Shown here piece by piece: positions 19,018-25,695 of a stretch of DNA of 64,000 nt. This DNA comes from Prochlorococcus sp. AG-363-B04 (GTDB taxonomy: Bacteria; Cyanobacteriota; Cyanobacteriia; PCC-6307; Cyanobiaceae), in the NCBI GenBank assembly GCA_003278465.1, contig QCFC01000008.1, positions 1-64,000 of the forward strand, read 5' to 3'. The notes beneath the pieces are model-generated. The model had not been told where the DNA came from and searched no databases. It saw only the letters and a program-made list of their open reading frames with translations. The position numbers and the translations under genes were made by a program. Positions within the stretch are counted from its first letter, which is position 1. Every line of letters starts with the position of its first letter.

Positions 19018-19716
19018 ATGAAGGATTGCTTGCAAACTAATTGTTTGACTTTCTATCAAAATGACATAACTCCTATTCCTCCCACAAAGTTGAGCCATTC
19101 CCCCGAAAAGGTTACTGATGCTCTTTGGGTATTTCCTCCTAATCTTAATTCTGATGGCTCTACAGCTTGGCTTTTGCGATGTGAGAAGGAATTGTTGCTT
19201 ATAGATTGTCCACCTTTGACTAAAGAGACCTTTGATTTCTTGCAAATGTTTTCTGATGCCTTGGTCGCTCGGGTTGTTTTAACCAGCAGAGAGGGGCATG
19301 GCAATATCAAGGCGTTGCAGGAAGTCCTTGGTTGGCCAGTTTTAGTTCAGGAGCAAGAAGCCTATTTGCTGCCTTCTGTCTCTCCCCTTGAATCGTTTTC
19401 AGAGGAGTTTTTAACCCCAGATGGTGTTCGTTTGTTGTGGACTCCTGGGCCTACTCCAGGGAGTTGTGTTCTGCATGCTCCTAGTCCATGGAATGTTCTG
19501 TTCTGCGGACGTTTGCTTTCTCCAGTAGCCATTGATCATTTCGCACCTTTGGTCAATCAAAGGACATTTCATAGGATTTGGTATCAAAAAAGCTTAAAGA
19601 AATTACGTCATTGGCTCCCCCCAGATGCCATGCCATCACTGGCATCTGGGGGGAGCCTGGGCCCTCTACGTGAGCAGAAAATTGCCCCATTTGAAAGCTG
19701 GCGTGAGAGAGTGTGA
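19018..19716 (+). CDS. Metallo-beta-lactamase-fold protein with degenerate metal site
   Basis: The 232-residue protein has the outline of an MBL hydrolase: LLLIDCPPLTKETFDFL, a strand ending VVLTSREGHGN, then WTPGPTPGSCVLHAP and NVLFCGRLLSP. The HxHxDH metal motif expected after the VVLT strand is replaced by TSREGHGN, so only one His remains there. The later His positions are also mostly lost. I infer a non-canonical or non-metal function. I chose the ATG at 19018; an ATG-less start at 18952 would run into glgX. The 3' end of the gene contains an 18-bp perfect stem. Confidence 0.7.
   Translation: MKDCLQTNCLTFYQNDITPIPPTKLSHSPEKVTDALWVFPPNLNSDGSTAWLLRCEKELLLIDCPPLTKETFDFLQMFSDALVARVVLTSREGHGNIKALQEVLGWPVLVQEQEAYLLPSVSPLESFSEEFLTPDGVRLLWTPGPTPGSCVLHAPSPWNVLFCGRLLSPVAIDHFAPLVNQRTFHRIWYQKSLKKLRHWLPPDAMPSLASGGSLGPLREQKIAPFESWRERV
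19613..19657. repeat. 18-bp perfect stem-loop inside a coding region
   Basis: The arm 19613-19630 (GGCTCCCCCCAGATGCCA) is the exact reverse complement of 19640-19657, with a 9-nt loop. It lies in the last quarter of the MBL-fold gene, 60 bp before its stop, and is far more GC-rich than the surroundings. No T tract follows. It would form a very stable hairpin in the mRNA and encodes the Pro-Pro-Asp-Ala...Ala-Ser-Gly-Gly segment. Confidence 0.8.
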
Positions 19717-19880
19717 CGATTACTTAAGTGGAGCAACATTCGTATAAAGCGTTGCGCCACGGGGTCTTTCGGTTGCCGATAGGGGATTTGCTCCATACGA
19801 TTAGCGCGCTTACTTTTATTTAGTGGCGCAGTCCTTTGTGATTTCGTCGCTGAACGGTCTCCTCCACAACCACTTTCCTA

Positions 19881-20156
19881 ATGAACAAAGCTGATCTGGT
19901 TAATCTGGTAGCTGCTCGTACTGAGCTGACTAAGACAGATGTCTCTCTGGTGGTTGATGCCGCCATAGATACCATCATTGATTCGGTGGTGGAGGGCAAG
20001 AAAGTCTCCATCCTTGGTTTCGGCTCTTTCGAGCCCCGTGATCGCTCAGCTCGTCAAGGATTGAATCCAAAGACAGGTGAGAAAATCAAGATCCCTGCAA
20101 AGAGAGTTCCTGCATTTACTGCAGGAAAGATGTTTAAAGATCGAGTACAAGGCTGA
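19881..20156 (+). CDS. hup: DNA-binding protein HU
   Basis: HU is the small dimeric nucleoid protein that bends DNA without strict sequence preference. The 91-residue product has the helical dimerisation part, then the signature GFGSFEPRDRSARQGLNPKT near residues 46-65. The arm sequence GEKIKIPAKRVPAFTAGKMFKD completes the fold. No Shine-Dalgarno sequence is visible before the ATG (upstream bases are CCACTTTCCTA), so initiation may rely on a leader structure. A strong intrinsic terminator follows, so it is probably monocistronic. Confidence 0.95.
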   Translation: MNKADLVNLVAARTELTKTDVSLVVDAAIDTIIDSVVEGKKVSILGFGSFEPRDRSARQGLNPKTGEKIKIPAKRVPAFTAGKMFKDRVQG

Positions 20157-20194
20157 ATTACTACATCAGTAGTAATCCCTGGGTATCTTTTTTG

Positions 20195-20230
20195 AGGGGC
20201 CTGTACTGTTAGGCCCCTTTTTTTTCTTTT
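20195..20230 (+). terminator. Intrinsic terminator after hup, abutting gluQ
   Basis: An 8-bp stem AGGGGCCT/AGGCCCCT (20195-20202 with 20211-20218) encloses an 8-nt loop and is followed by eight T, a C and four T. This is a textbook intrinsic terminator. It ends one base before the gluQ ATG at 20232. Confidence 0.9.
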
Positions 20231-20231
20231 G

Positions 20232-21149
20232 ATGGATTTAGCTCCATTTTTTTCTTCTAAACTTTCTAAGCACCTTGAGGAGGGATATTTTCTTGCGAAC
20301 CAGTGTTATCGAGGGAGGTTCGCTCCATCACCTTCAGGTTCTTTGCACTTAGGGAATTTAAGAACAGCTTTGTTGTCTTGGCTTAAGGCTCGTTTGTCAA
20401 ATGGTAATTGGCTATTGCGGATTGATGATTTAGATAGCCATAGATCTCGGAATGAATTTGTTCAAAGTATTCAAAATGATCTTTTGTGGCTTGGGCTTAA
20501 ATGGGATGAACCAGTGATTTTTCAGAGTCGCAGGAGAAGGTTATACAGCTCAGTACTTTCTTCCTTAAGGTTGTCGGGTAATTTGTACCCATGTCGTTGC
20601 AGTAGGAAAATCCGTTTAGGAGCTTCTTTTCCTGGTCAGAGAAGATTTGTCTATCCAGGAACATGCAGAAATCTTTCTCTTGGTTGGGGTTGGGAAGGAG
20701 GTAAATTGCCTAGTTTGCGACTTAGAGTAAATGAACAATTTATAAATTCGGTTGGAGATATTGTTTTAAGACGTGCTGATGGATTCATTGCATATCATCT
20801 TGCAACTGTTGTTGATGAGTTAACCCTTGGGATAAATGAGGTTATTCGTGGAAATGATCTTTTGCTAGCTTTGCCAGCTCAAGAAGTCCTAATGAAGACT
20901 ATATCCAAAAAAGAAGTAACTTATCGCCATGCTCCACTTCTTTGCGATAAAGAAGGAAGAAAACTCTCCAAGAGAGATGGATCATATGGATTGGAGTATC
21001 TAAAATCTCAAGGTATGAATTCTTTTAAAGTAATTGGCTGGCTAGCAGCAAGCTTAGGACTTGTTGAAGATGGTTCTGAGCTTTCTGCGCTTGACCTTTT
21101 GGCTGATTTGAAAAATAAAAATGGAGATATTGATTCAATAATGATTTAG
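20232..21149 (+). CDS. gluQ: Glutamyl-Q tRNA(Asp) synthetase
   Basis: GluQ is a shortened GluRS paralogue that attaches glutamate to queuosine at the wobble position of tRNA-Asp. It lacks the anticodon-binding domain, which explains the 305-residue length. The class I motif is GRFAPSPSGSLHLGN near residues 28-42, followed by LLRIDDLDSHRS. Cys residues in YPCRCSRKIR fit the zinc site. The second motif is GRKLSKRDGS. The start is odd: the ATG lies immediately after the T tract of the hup terminator, with no ribosome site. A TTG at 20229 is the only close alternative and later starts would cut the active site. Confidence 0.9.
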   Translation: MDLAPFFSSKLSKHLEEGYFLANQCYRGRFAPSPSGSLHLGNLRTALLSWLKARLSNGNWLLRIDDLDSHRSRNEFVQSIQNDLLWLGLKWDEPVIFQSRRRRLYSSVLSSLRLSGNLYPCRCSRKIRLGASFPGQRRFVYPGTCRNLSLGWGWEGGKLPSLRLRVNEQFINSVGDIVLRRADGFIAYHLATVVDELTLGINEVIRGNDLLLALPAQEVLMKTISKKEVTYRHAPLLCDKEGRKLSKRDGSYGLEYLKSQGMNSFKVIGWLAASLGLVEDGSELSALDLLADLKNKNGDIDSIMI

Positions 21150-21224
21150 CTAGATAATTACTTTTTATTTATCTAATTACTTGGGGGAATATTGAATCAG
21201 GAGATTATTTTGCCTTAAACTTTC

Positions 21225-21282
21225 AGCCCAAAGGAACTAATTCCACCATAGAATTCTATGGTGGAATTAGTTCCTTTGGGCT
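21225..21282. terminator. 58-bp perfect palindrome, probable bidirectional terminator
   Basis: The sequence from AGCCCAAAGGAACTAATTCC to its exact reverse complement is a gapless palindrome centred on GAATTC at 21251-21256. It is followed on the plus strand by TTTCTTTTT and on the minus strand by a shorter T-containing run (TGAAAGTTT). It lies between the convergent gluQ and the small membrane gene at 21301. It fits a bidirectional intrinsic terminator of unusual length. Confidence 0.85.
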
Positions 21283-21300
21283 TTTCTTTTTACAGATAGC

Positions 21301-21492
21301 CTAATTAGTGGCGTAATAAAAGAATGCTGCAGCTGCACCAACTACAAACATTGGGACGCCTACAAGTAGATGAGCAGCAGAAAAACCTATGCCTTTACTG
21401 CGCAGGATGAAATACCCCACGCCGGCGGCACCTGCGGCTAGAGGAATTGCAGTGTGCAGAAGGGAGGCAACAGCGTGGTAGTCGAAGTACAT
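21301..21492 (-). CDS. Small two-helix membrane protein of unknown function
   Basis: The 63-residue product is very hydrophobic, with two membrane segments (about residues 8-28 and 38-59) separated by the loop LRSKGIGFSAAH. I recognise no family. The ATG at 21492 is preceded closely by AAGG. A GTG at 21516 would add eight residues. Glycine and alanine spacing suggests tight helix packing. The gene points at the 58-bp palindrome, which would terminate it. The upstream gap of 235 bp probably holds promoters for this gene and for the divergent one at 21752. Confidence 0.6.
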   Translation of the reverse strand: MYFDYHAVASLLHTAIPLAAGAAGVGYFILRSKGIGFSAAHLLVGVPMFVVGAAAAFFYYATN

Positions 21493-21751
21493 CCTTAGTG
21501 TTTTCTTTATCTCCACACAGAGTATCTCAGCAAATCGCTTCTATAGGGACTATTAGTAGCTATTTGAATGATCTTGCTTAAAGTTGAGCAATCCATACTC
21601 TTGTCCCACGTATTGCCACAAGATCCCTGCAATTACTTGGGTTTCACGGAAATCTGACAACGATTCGATAGCGATTAGGCTTGTTTCTTCTGTAACTCAA
21701 TTTCACTTCTCCCTTGTAAGAACCTCATTCCAATAGAGGAGGATTTTTCTT

Positions 21752-22090
21752 TTGACAAAAAAAAGGCATATGCGATTGGGTTTATGGGGCTTGTTTCTTG
21801 TATACCTATTGCCGTCACTGAGAACGATCTATGCCCAAGAGCAAAAGCTTCTAGAGCTTAATAAAGTTGTTCTTGAATGCTTAAGTACTACTAAACCTCA
21901 GCCTTGTGAGGATGCTTTGCTTAGAGCTGACTCCCTTCAGCGGATCGCTGGAAATCATTCCAAATATTCTTGTCAGACTTTTACTCTTGGCTTGGCATCA
22001 GACTTGATTCTGATCCGGCAAAAAGCTAAAAATAGAAAACAAGTGTTGTCTACCCTTAGAGACGTGAATCAATTTTGCTTGGGATTGTGA
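21752..22090 (+). CDS. Exported protein of unknown function with paired cysteines
   Basis: The 112-residue product begins with a basic KKRHMR stretch and a hydrophobic core (LGLWGLFLVYLLPSL), then an AQEQ junction typical of signal peptidase cleavage. The mature part is helical with Cys at about positions 43, 52, 73 and 108, which could form two disulfides. The TTG start at 21752 is supported by AGGAGG nine bases upstream. An ATG six codons later has no such site. The repeat-like LECLSTTKPQPCEDALLRA part resembles small cyanobacterial unknown proteins, but I assign no function. Confidence 0.65.
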   Translation: MTKKRHMRLGLWGLFLVYLLPSLRTIYAQEQKLLELNKVVLECLSTTKPQPCEDALLRADSLQRIAGNHSKYSCQTFTLGLASDLILIRQKAKNRKQVLSTLRDVNQFCLGL

Positions 22091-22177
22091 TGAAATCTTT
22101 CTCTAGGGGTAATATCACCTTTCAATTACTACCCTTGCTTTTAGCACTATGCTGTTATTCGGGAGCAAGTGATTTCT

Positions 22178-22465
22178 ATGGATGAATTAAAAGATTCCAA
22201 TCAAAAAGGTCTAGGATCTAGCTTGGGGAATAAAAAAAATAGGGCAAAGCTAAGTTCTTCACAGAAGAGAAAATCCAAATCCAATAGTTCCACACAAGAT
22301 GAATATTCCATAGCTGGCTTAAAGTACAAAACGCCTGGTAGAAGGCAGAGAATTATCGTTGGATCAATTGTGATAGGATTAAATTTAATATTAGTTATAA
22401 TGGCTTTATTGTATTTTAATAACCCATTATTTCATGACTTTATTTATCATATAGGAAGGAATTAA
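22178..22465 (+). CDS. Single-pass membrane protein with Lys/Ser-rich N-terminus, unknown function
   Basis: The 95-residue product has about 60 polar residues rich in Lys, Ser, Asn and Gln. One hydrophobic segment follows (IIVGSIVIGLNLILVIMALL, about residues 64-83) and then a short tail. It is probably a tail-anchored or N-in membrane protein with a flexible cytoplasmic part. I use the ATG at 22178; a GTG three codons earlier is possible. It follows the exported unknown gene by 87 bp on the same strand. No family is recognised, so this is a weakly supported gene. Confidence 0.5.
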   Translation: MDELKDSNQKGLGSSLGNKKNRAKLSSSQKRKSKSNSSTQDEYSIAGLKYKTPGRRQRIIVGSIVIGLNLILVIMALLYFNNPLFHDFIYHIGRN

Positions 22466-22617
22466 AGTATTAATTTTTATTCTATACCTTGATAATTGCT
22501 TAATGAATCTTGATTGTTTTTTTGTCTCTTTGAATAGTCTTAAGGTTTTATGGCAAGCATATAGGTTTTCAGCGAGCGATAAGCGCTTTGATTCCTGGGT
22601 TAACAGCCCATTATTTA

Positions 22618-22691
22618 CGCCCCCTGATGGATTCGAACCATCGACCGACTGCTTAGAAGGCAGTTGCTCTATCCAGCTGAGCTAAGGGAGC
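22618..22691 (-). tRNA. trnR-TCT: tRNA-Arg (anticodon TCT)
   Basis: On the minus strand the acceptor GCTCCCT pairs with AGGGGGC (one G-T pair). The D arm is GCTCAGCTGGATAGAGC. The anticodon stem-loop is ACTGC-CTTCTAA-GCAGT with anticodon TCT. The T arm is GATGG-TTCGAAT-CCATC. The discriminator is G and CCA is not encoded. It reads AGA codons, which are common in this AT-rich window. Confidence 0.96.
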
Positions 22692-22757
22692 TTGACTCTT
22701 GTGACAATAGCTGGATGGAGTCCGTTTATTGTTAGAGCTGCTTAATTGCATTGGATT

Positions 22758-23585
22758 GTGGCAAGGCGTCTAAGCGAAGATCAAAAAAAATCGCTCGTGC
22801 AAAGTTTCCGGTCTGGGGAAACTGCTGCGACTTTGGCTCGCTCTTTCGATTGCAGTCCAAATACAGTAACCAGAATTGTAAGGGCTTTTTTATCGGAAGA
22901 AGAATATGCAGCATTGAAAACTACTAGATCAAGAAAATTGTTCCAGTCGGAATCGAGGGATGTTGAGATTTCATCAGAAGCAAACAAGGAAACTTTTCAA
23001 GTTGCTTTTGGCCAGTCAGAAGTTGGTAATGAACTACCTTTGTTGAGTGTTCCTAATGGAGGAGGAGAAAAAGCAGACTCTCAAGGTTTAGAGCGCCTCA
23101 TAGAATTTGCTCCGATAGCACTTGATGATGCGGATGATTTTGGTGAAGCCCTTGTTCAGCATCCTTTAGAACAGTCAGATCCTTTAGTGGGCAGCGAGAG
23201 TGACCTGCCAGTTGAGACTTTTCAAGAATTGGTTCCTTTAACCGAAGAGCTTGTGTTTGGGGAGCGGCCTGAAATTCATTGTGAGCCACTTTCTGAAGGA
23301 ACTTTGCCAGGAAGTGTTTATATGCTTGTTGATAAGTCAGTAGAGTTGGATTCAAGACCTTTAAAAGATTTCCCTGAATTAGGGTTTCTTGGAGAAAGTG
23401 AAAAGGAATTACAGGCTCTTTATTTGTTTTCAAGCCCTAGAGCTGCAAAACGTCAATGTGGAAGAAGTCAGAGGGTAATAAAAGTTCCTGATACTAAAGT
23501 TTTTGAACTTTCGGCTTCTTATTTGATTGCCCGTGGTATTACTCGTTTAGTTATTGAAGGGAATTTGATTGCTCTGGATAGCTAG
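22758..23585 (+). CDS. Helix-turn-helix protein with long acidic linker
   Basis: The N-terminal 60 residues form a transposase/resolvase-like helix-turn-helix: RRLSEDQKKSLVQSFRSGET followed by AATLARSFDCSPNTVTRIVR. A Glu/Asp/Leu/Pro-rich region of about 150 residues follows, then a basic AAKRQCGRSQR and a small C-terminal domain ending ITRLVIEGNLIALDS. It looks like a DNA-binding protein with a disordered arm, as in a conserved picocyanobacterial family, rather than a transposase, because no catalytic domain is present. I use the GTG at 22758, so the protein starts MARRLSED. A TTG four codons earlier is possible. Its target is unknown. Confidence 0.7.
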   Translation: MARRLSEDQKKSLVQSFRSGETAATLARSFDCSPNTVTRIVRAFLSEEEYAALKTTRSRKLFQSESRDVEISSEANKETFQVAFGQSEVGNELPLLSVPNGGGEKADSQGLERLIEFAPIALDDADDFGEALVQHPLEQSDPLVGSESDLPVETFQELVPLTEELVFGERPEIHCEPLSEGTLPGSVYMLVDKSVELDSRPLKDFPELGFLGESEKELQALYLFSSPRAAKRQCGRSQRVIKVPDTKVFELSASYLIARGITRLVIEGNLIALDS

Positions 23586-23606
23586 TTTCCTGAGGAAGAT
23601 TATTTT

Positions 23607-23834
23607 TTAATTTTTATCTTTAGGTATTAAGAAGGCTGCCATACTACCTCCACTGATAAAGCCAAGTACTATTGAAATACCTACAAGAAATCCATTTGGA
23701 AGAGCAGCTGTTGTAGTGACCCCAAGCTTTAACTTTTGTCGATCATTTAAATTCTGAGAGCCAAGACAAAGCACTACTAATAGTAATAAGGCCGTTCCAA
23801 AACTAGTTATTAATATCCTCATTCTCAATAGCAT
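23607..23834 (-). CDS. Small two-helix membrane protein, LapA/DUF1049-like
   Basis: The 75-residue protein has a hydrophobic N-terminal segment (about 6-24), then GSQNLNDRQKLKLG, a Leu-Pro turn, a second hydrophobic segment and a KDKN end. The order helix, Q-N, short strand, L-P, helix resembles LapA/DUF1049 proteins. I put this forward as a resemblance only. The gene lies 22 bp from the 3' end of the HTH gene (convergent) and 43 bp downstream of... the rsmI block boundary is on its other side, with rsmI transcribed away on the same strand. An ATG at 23822 is an alternative start. Confidence 0.5.
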   Translation of the reverse strand: MLLRMRILITSFGTALLLLVVLCLGSQNLNDRQKLKLGVTTTAALPNGFLVGISIVLGFISGGSMAAFLIPKDKN

Positions 23835-23876
23835 AGAATTAAAACCTATAAGTCTAAAAATATGTATTTAAGATTA

Positions 23877-24749
23877 TCATATAGATATATTCTTTTCTGG
23901 TTGATGAAGAAGTGAGTAAAGTTCTCTCCTTGACTTTCCTGTTGCCTTAGAAAGGCTTTTTGCTGCTTCGCTTGCACTTGAACCATTGGTTATCAGAGCC
24001 TTTAACTTGTCGAGCAAATAGTCATCATGATATTCATTGATATTTCTTTCTGGGGCACCTCCAAGAACTATAGTGAATTCCCCTTTAGGTTGATTGGCCT
24101 CAAAATATTTAAGAGCTGTTCCAATGCTTGTTGGACCTATATGTTGTTCATGAAGTTTGGTAAGTTCTTTGGCGATATGTATGGGCCGATCTTCTCCACA
24201 AAGTTCTAGAAGTTCTTCCAATAATTTTGTTAATCGATGAGGCGCCTCAAATATTACCGTGGTTCTTTCTTCCTTTGAAATTTTTAAAAGTTGTTTATTT
24301 CTTTGTTTGTTTTTGGTGGATAAGAATCCTTCGAAACAGTATCTATTGCATGGTAGTCCGCTACTGACTAACGCTGTTGTTGCGGCACATGGACCTGGAA
24401 TGCAAATAACTTCATGTCCTTCCAAACGAACTGCTTTAACAAGATCCTCACCTGGGTCGCTAATCCCAGGGAGGCCTGCATCACTTATGAGAGCAATGCT
24501 TTTGCCATCCATTAGTAGTTTAAGAAGATGTGATGTTCGCTGATGAATATTGTGTTGGTGGAAACTTATTAGATGCCCTTCTGCGCCTAATGCTTTGAGC
24601 ATTTTTCCGCTATGGCGTGTGTCTTCACATGCAATGACAGGCACTTTCTCTAACACTGCTTTTGCACGAGGCGAAAGATCTCTTAAATTTCCTATAGGCG
24701 TTCCTACTAAATAGAGAACCCCTGGACTTGGTTCGATTCTTTGACTCAA
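23877..24749 (-). CDS. rsmI: 16S rRNA (cytidine(1402)-2'-O)-methyltransferase
   Basis: RsmI methylates the 2'-OH of C1402 in 16S rRNA, in the decoding centre. The tetrapyrrole-methylase fold is shown by LYLVGTPIGNLRDLSPRA at residues 13-30, CEDTRHSGKML, the SAM loop LISDAGLPGISDPG and PCAATTALVSSGLP. At 290 aa it is of normal length. The start lies 26 bp from the divergent cysQ ATG, so the promoters overlap. Confidence 0.95.
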   Translation of the reverse strand: MSQRIEPSPGVLYLVGTPIGNLRDLSPRAKAVLEKVPVIACEDTRHSGKMLKALGAEGHLISFHQHNIHQRTSHLLKLLMDGKSIALISDAGLPGISDPGEDLVKAVRLEGHEVICIPGPCAATTALVSSGLPCNRYCFEGFLSTKNKQRNKQLLKISKEERTTVIFEAPHRLTKLLEELLELCGEDRPIHIAKELTKLHEQHIGPTSIGTALKYFEANQPKGEFTIVLGGAPERNINEYHDDYLLDKLKALITNGSSASEAAKSLSKATGKSRRELYSLLHQPEKNISI

Positions 24750-24775
24750 AATGATTTCATCTTTTTTTGTTCATC

Positions 24776-25690
24776 ATGCAGAGTAACTTTCTCTTACCTC
24801 AAGGTGTTGAATTAGAGAGTTTGTTGGAGATATTGAGACCTTTATGCTGGGGCGCTGCAGATATTCTTTTAGCGTATTCAAAGGGGGAGCAACCCCCTTA
24901 TGGATTCAAAAAATCCTTGGCAGTTGAAGATGGCAAGGACGGCCCCGTTACTGCTGCAGATTTAGCAGTTAATAAATGGCTCTTAGATGGATTGACGAAT
25001 CAATTTCCTAGAATTTCTTGGAATTTATTAAGTGAAGAGACAGCAAAAGATCATTTCGATGAAGGTAGACCTGTTGATGCTGAGTGGTTGTGGATACTTG
25101 ATCCATTAGATGGCACTAAGGATTTTTTACAGGGTACTAGTGAATATGCAGTGCATTTAGCATTAGTTCATAGGCGTAGGACAATCTTCGGGATAGTTTT
25201 GTTGCCTGAATTAGATGAATTGTGGATTGGTATAAATGGATTTGGGGCTTGGTGTGAGGATCGCCAACAGCACAGGACCCAAGTTAACTTTAGTCAACGA
25301 AGGCGTCTTCCCGATCTGATAGTTGTCTCAAGTAGAAACCATAGAGATGAAAGACTTGAGCAGTTGTTGTCTCAAATGGGAATAGGTTCTTCTAGGTCTA
25401 TTGGTAGTGTCGGTTGCAAAGTGGCTTCAATATTGAGAGGAGAGACTGATCTTTACCTTTCTCTTTCTGGAAGGAGTGCACCTAAAGATTGGGATATGGC
25501 AGCTCCTGAAGCTGTTCTGTTAGCTGCAGGTGGTGAATTTACTCATGCTGATGGAAGATCTCTTACTTTTAATACTGGCGATGTTCGTCAGTCAGGATGC
25601 CTGATAGCAAGTCATGGATTTAATCATGACTTGTTATGTCTTAAGGCAAAAGAAATATTGGAAATTATTGACCCAGAATACTCTGTTTAA
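24776..25690 (+). CDS. cysQ: 3'(2'),5'-bisphosphate nucleotidase CysQ-like (inositol monophosphatase superfamily)
   Basis: CysQ hydrolyses 3'-phosphoadenosine 5'-phosphate, a by-product of sulfate assimilation. The metal-binding motif WILDPLDGTKDF near residues 107-118 and the C-terminal DWDMAAPEAVLLAAGG are the two superfamily signatures. The N-terminal part carries a Glu (LLSEE) that completes the metal site. At 304 aa it is longer than plain inositol monophosphatases, which supports the CysQ assignment, though substrate use in this superfamily is broad. The ATG at 24776 is used; a TTG three codons earlier is less likely. Confidence 0.85.
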   Translation: MQSNFLLPQGVELESLLEILRPLCWGAADILLAYSKGEQPPYGFKKSLAVEDGKDGPVTAADLAVNKWLLDGLTNQFPRISWNLLSEETAKDHFDEGRPVDAEWLWILDPLDGTKDFLQGTSEYAVHLALVHRRRTIFGIVLLPELDELWIGINGFGAWCEDRQQHRTQVNFSQRRRLPDLIVVSSRNHRDERLEQLLSQMGIGSSRSIGSVGCKVASILRGETDLYLSLSGRSAPKDWDMAAPEAVLLAAGGEFTHADGRSLTFNTGDVRQSGCLIASHGFNHDLLCLKAKEILEIIDPEYSV

Positions 25691-25695
25691 TGAGG

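Noticed and set aside
22503-22685. 60-codon plus-strand frame across the tRNA-Arg gene
   Set aside because: Its C-terminal part is the antisense of tRNA-Arg (PPDGFEPSTDCLEGSCSIQLS-type reading), a well-known false gene.
23098-23433. 111-codon minus-strand frame inside the HTH gene
   Set aside because: It mirrors the acidic linker of the gene on the other strand and resembles no protein.
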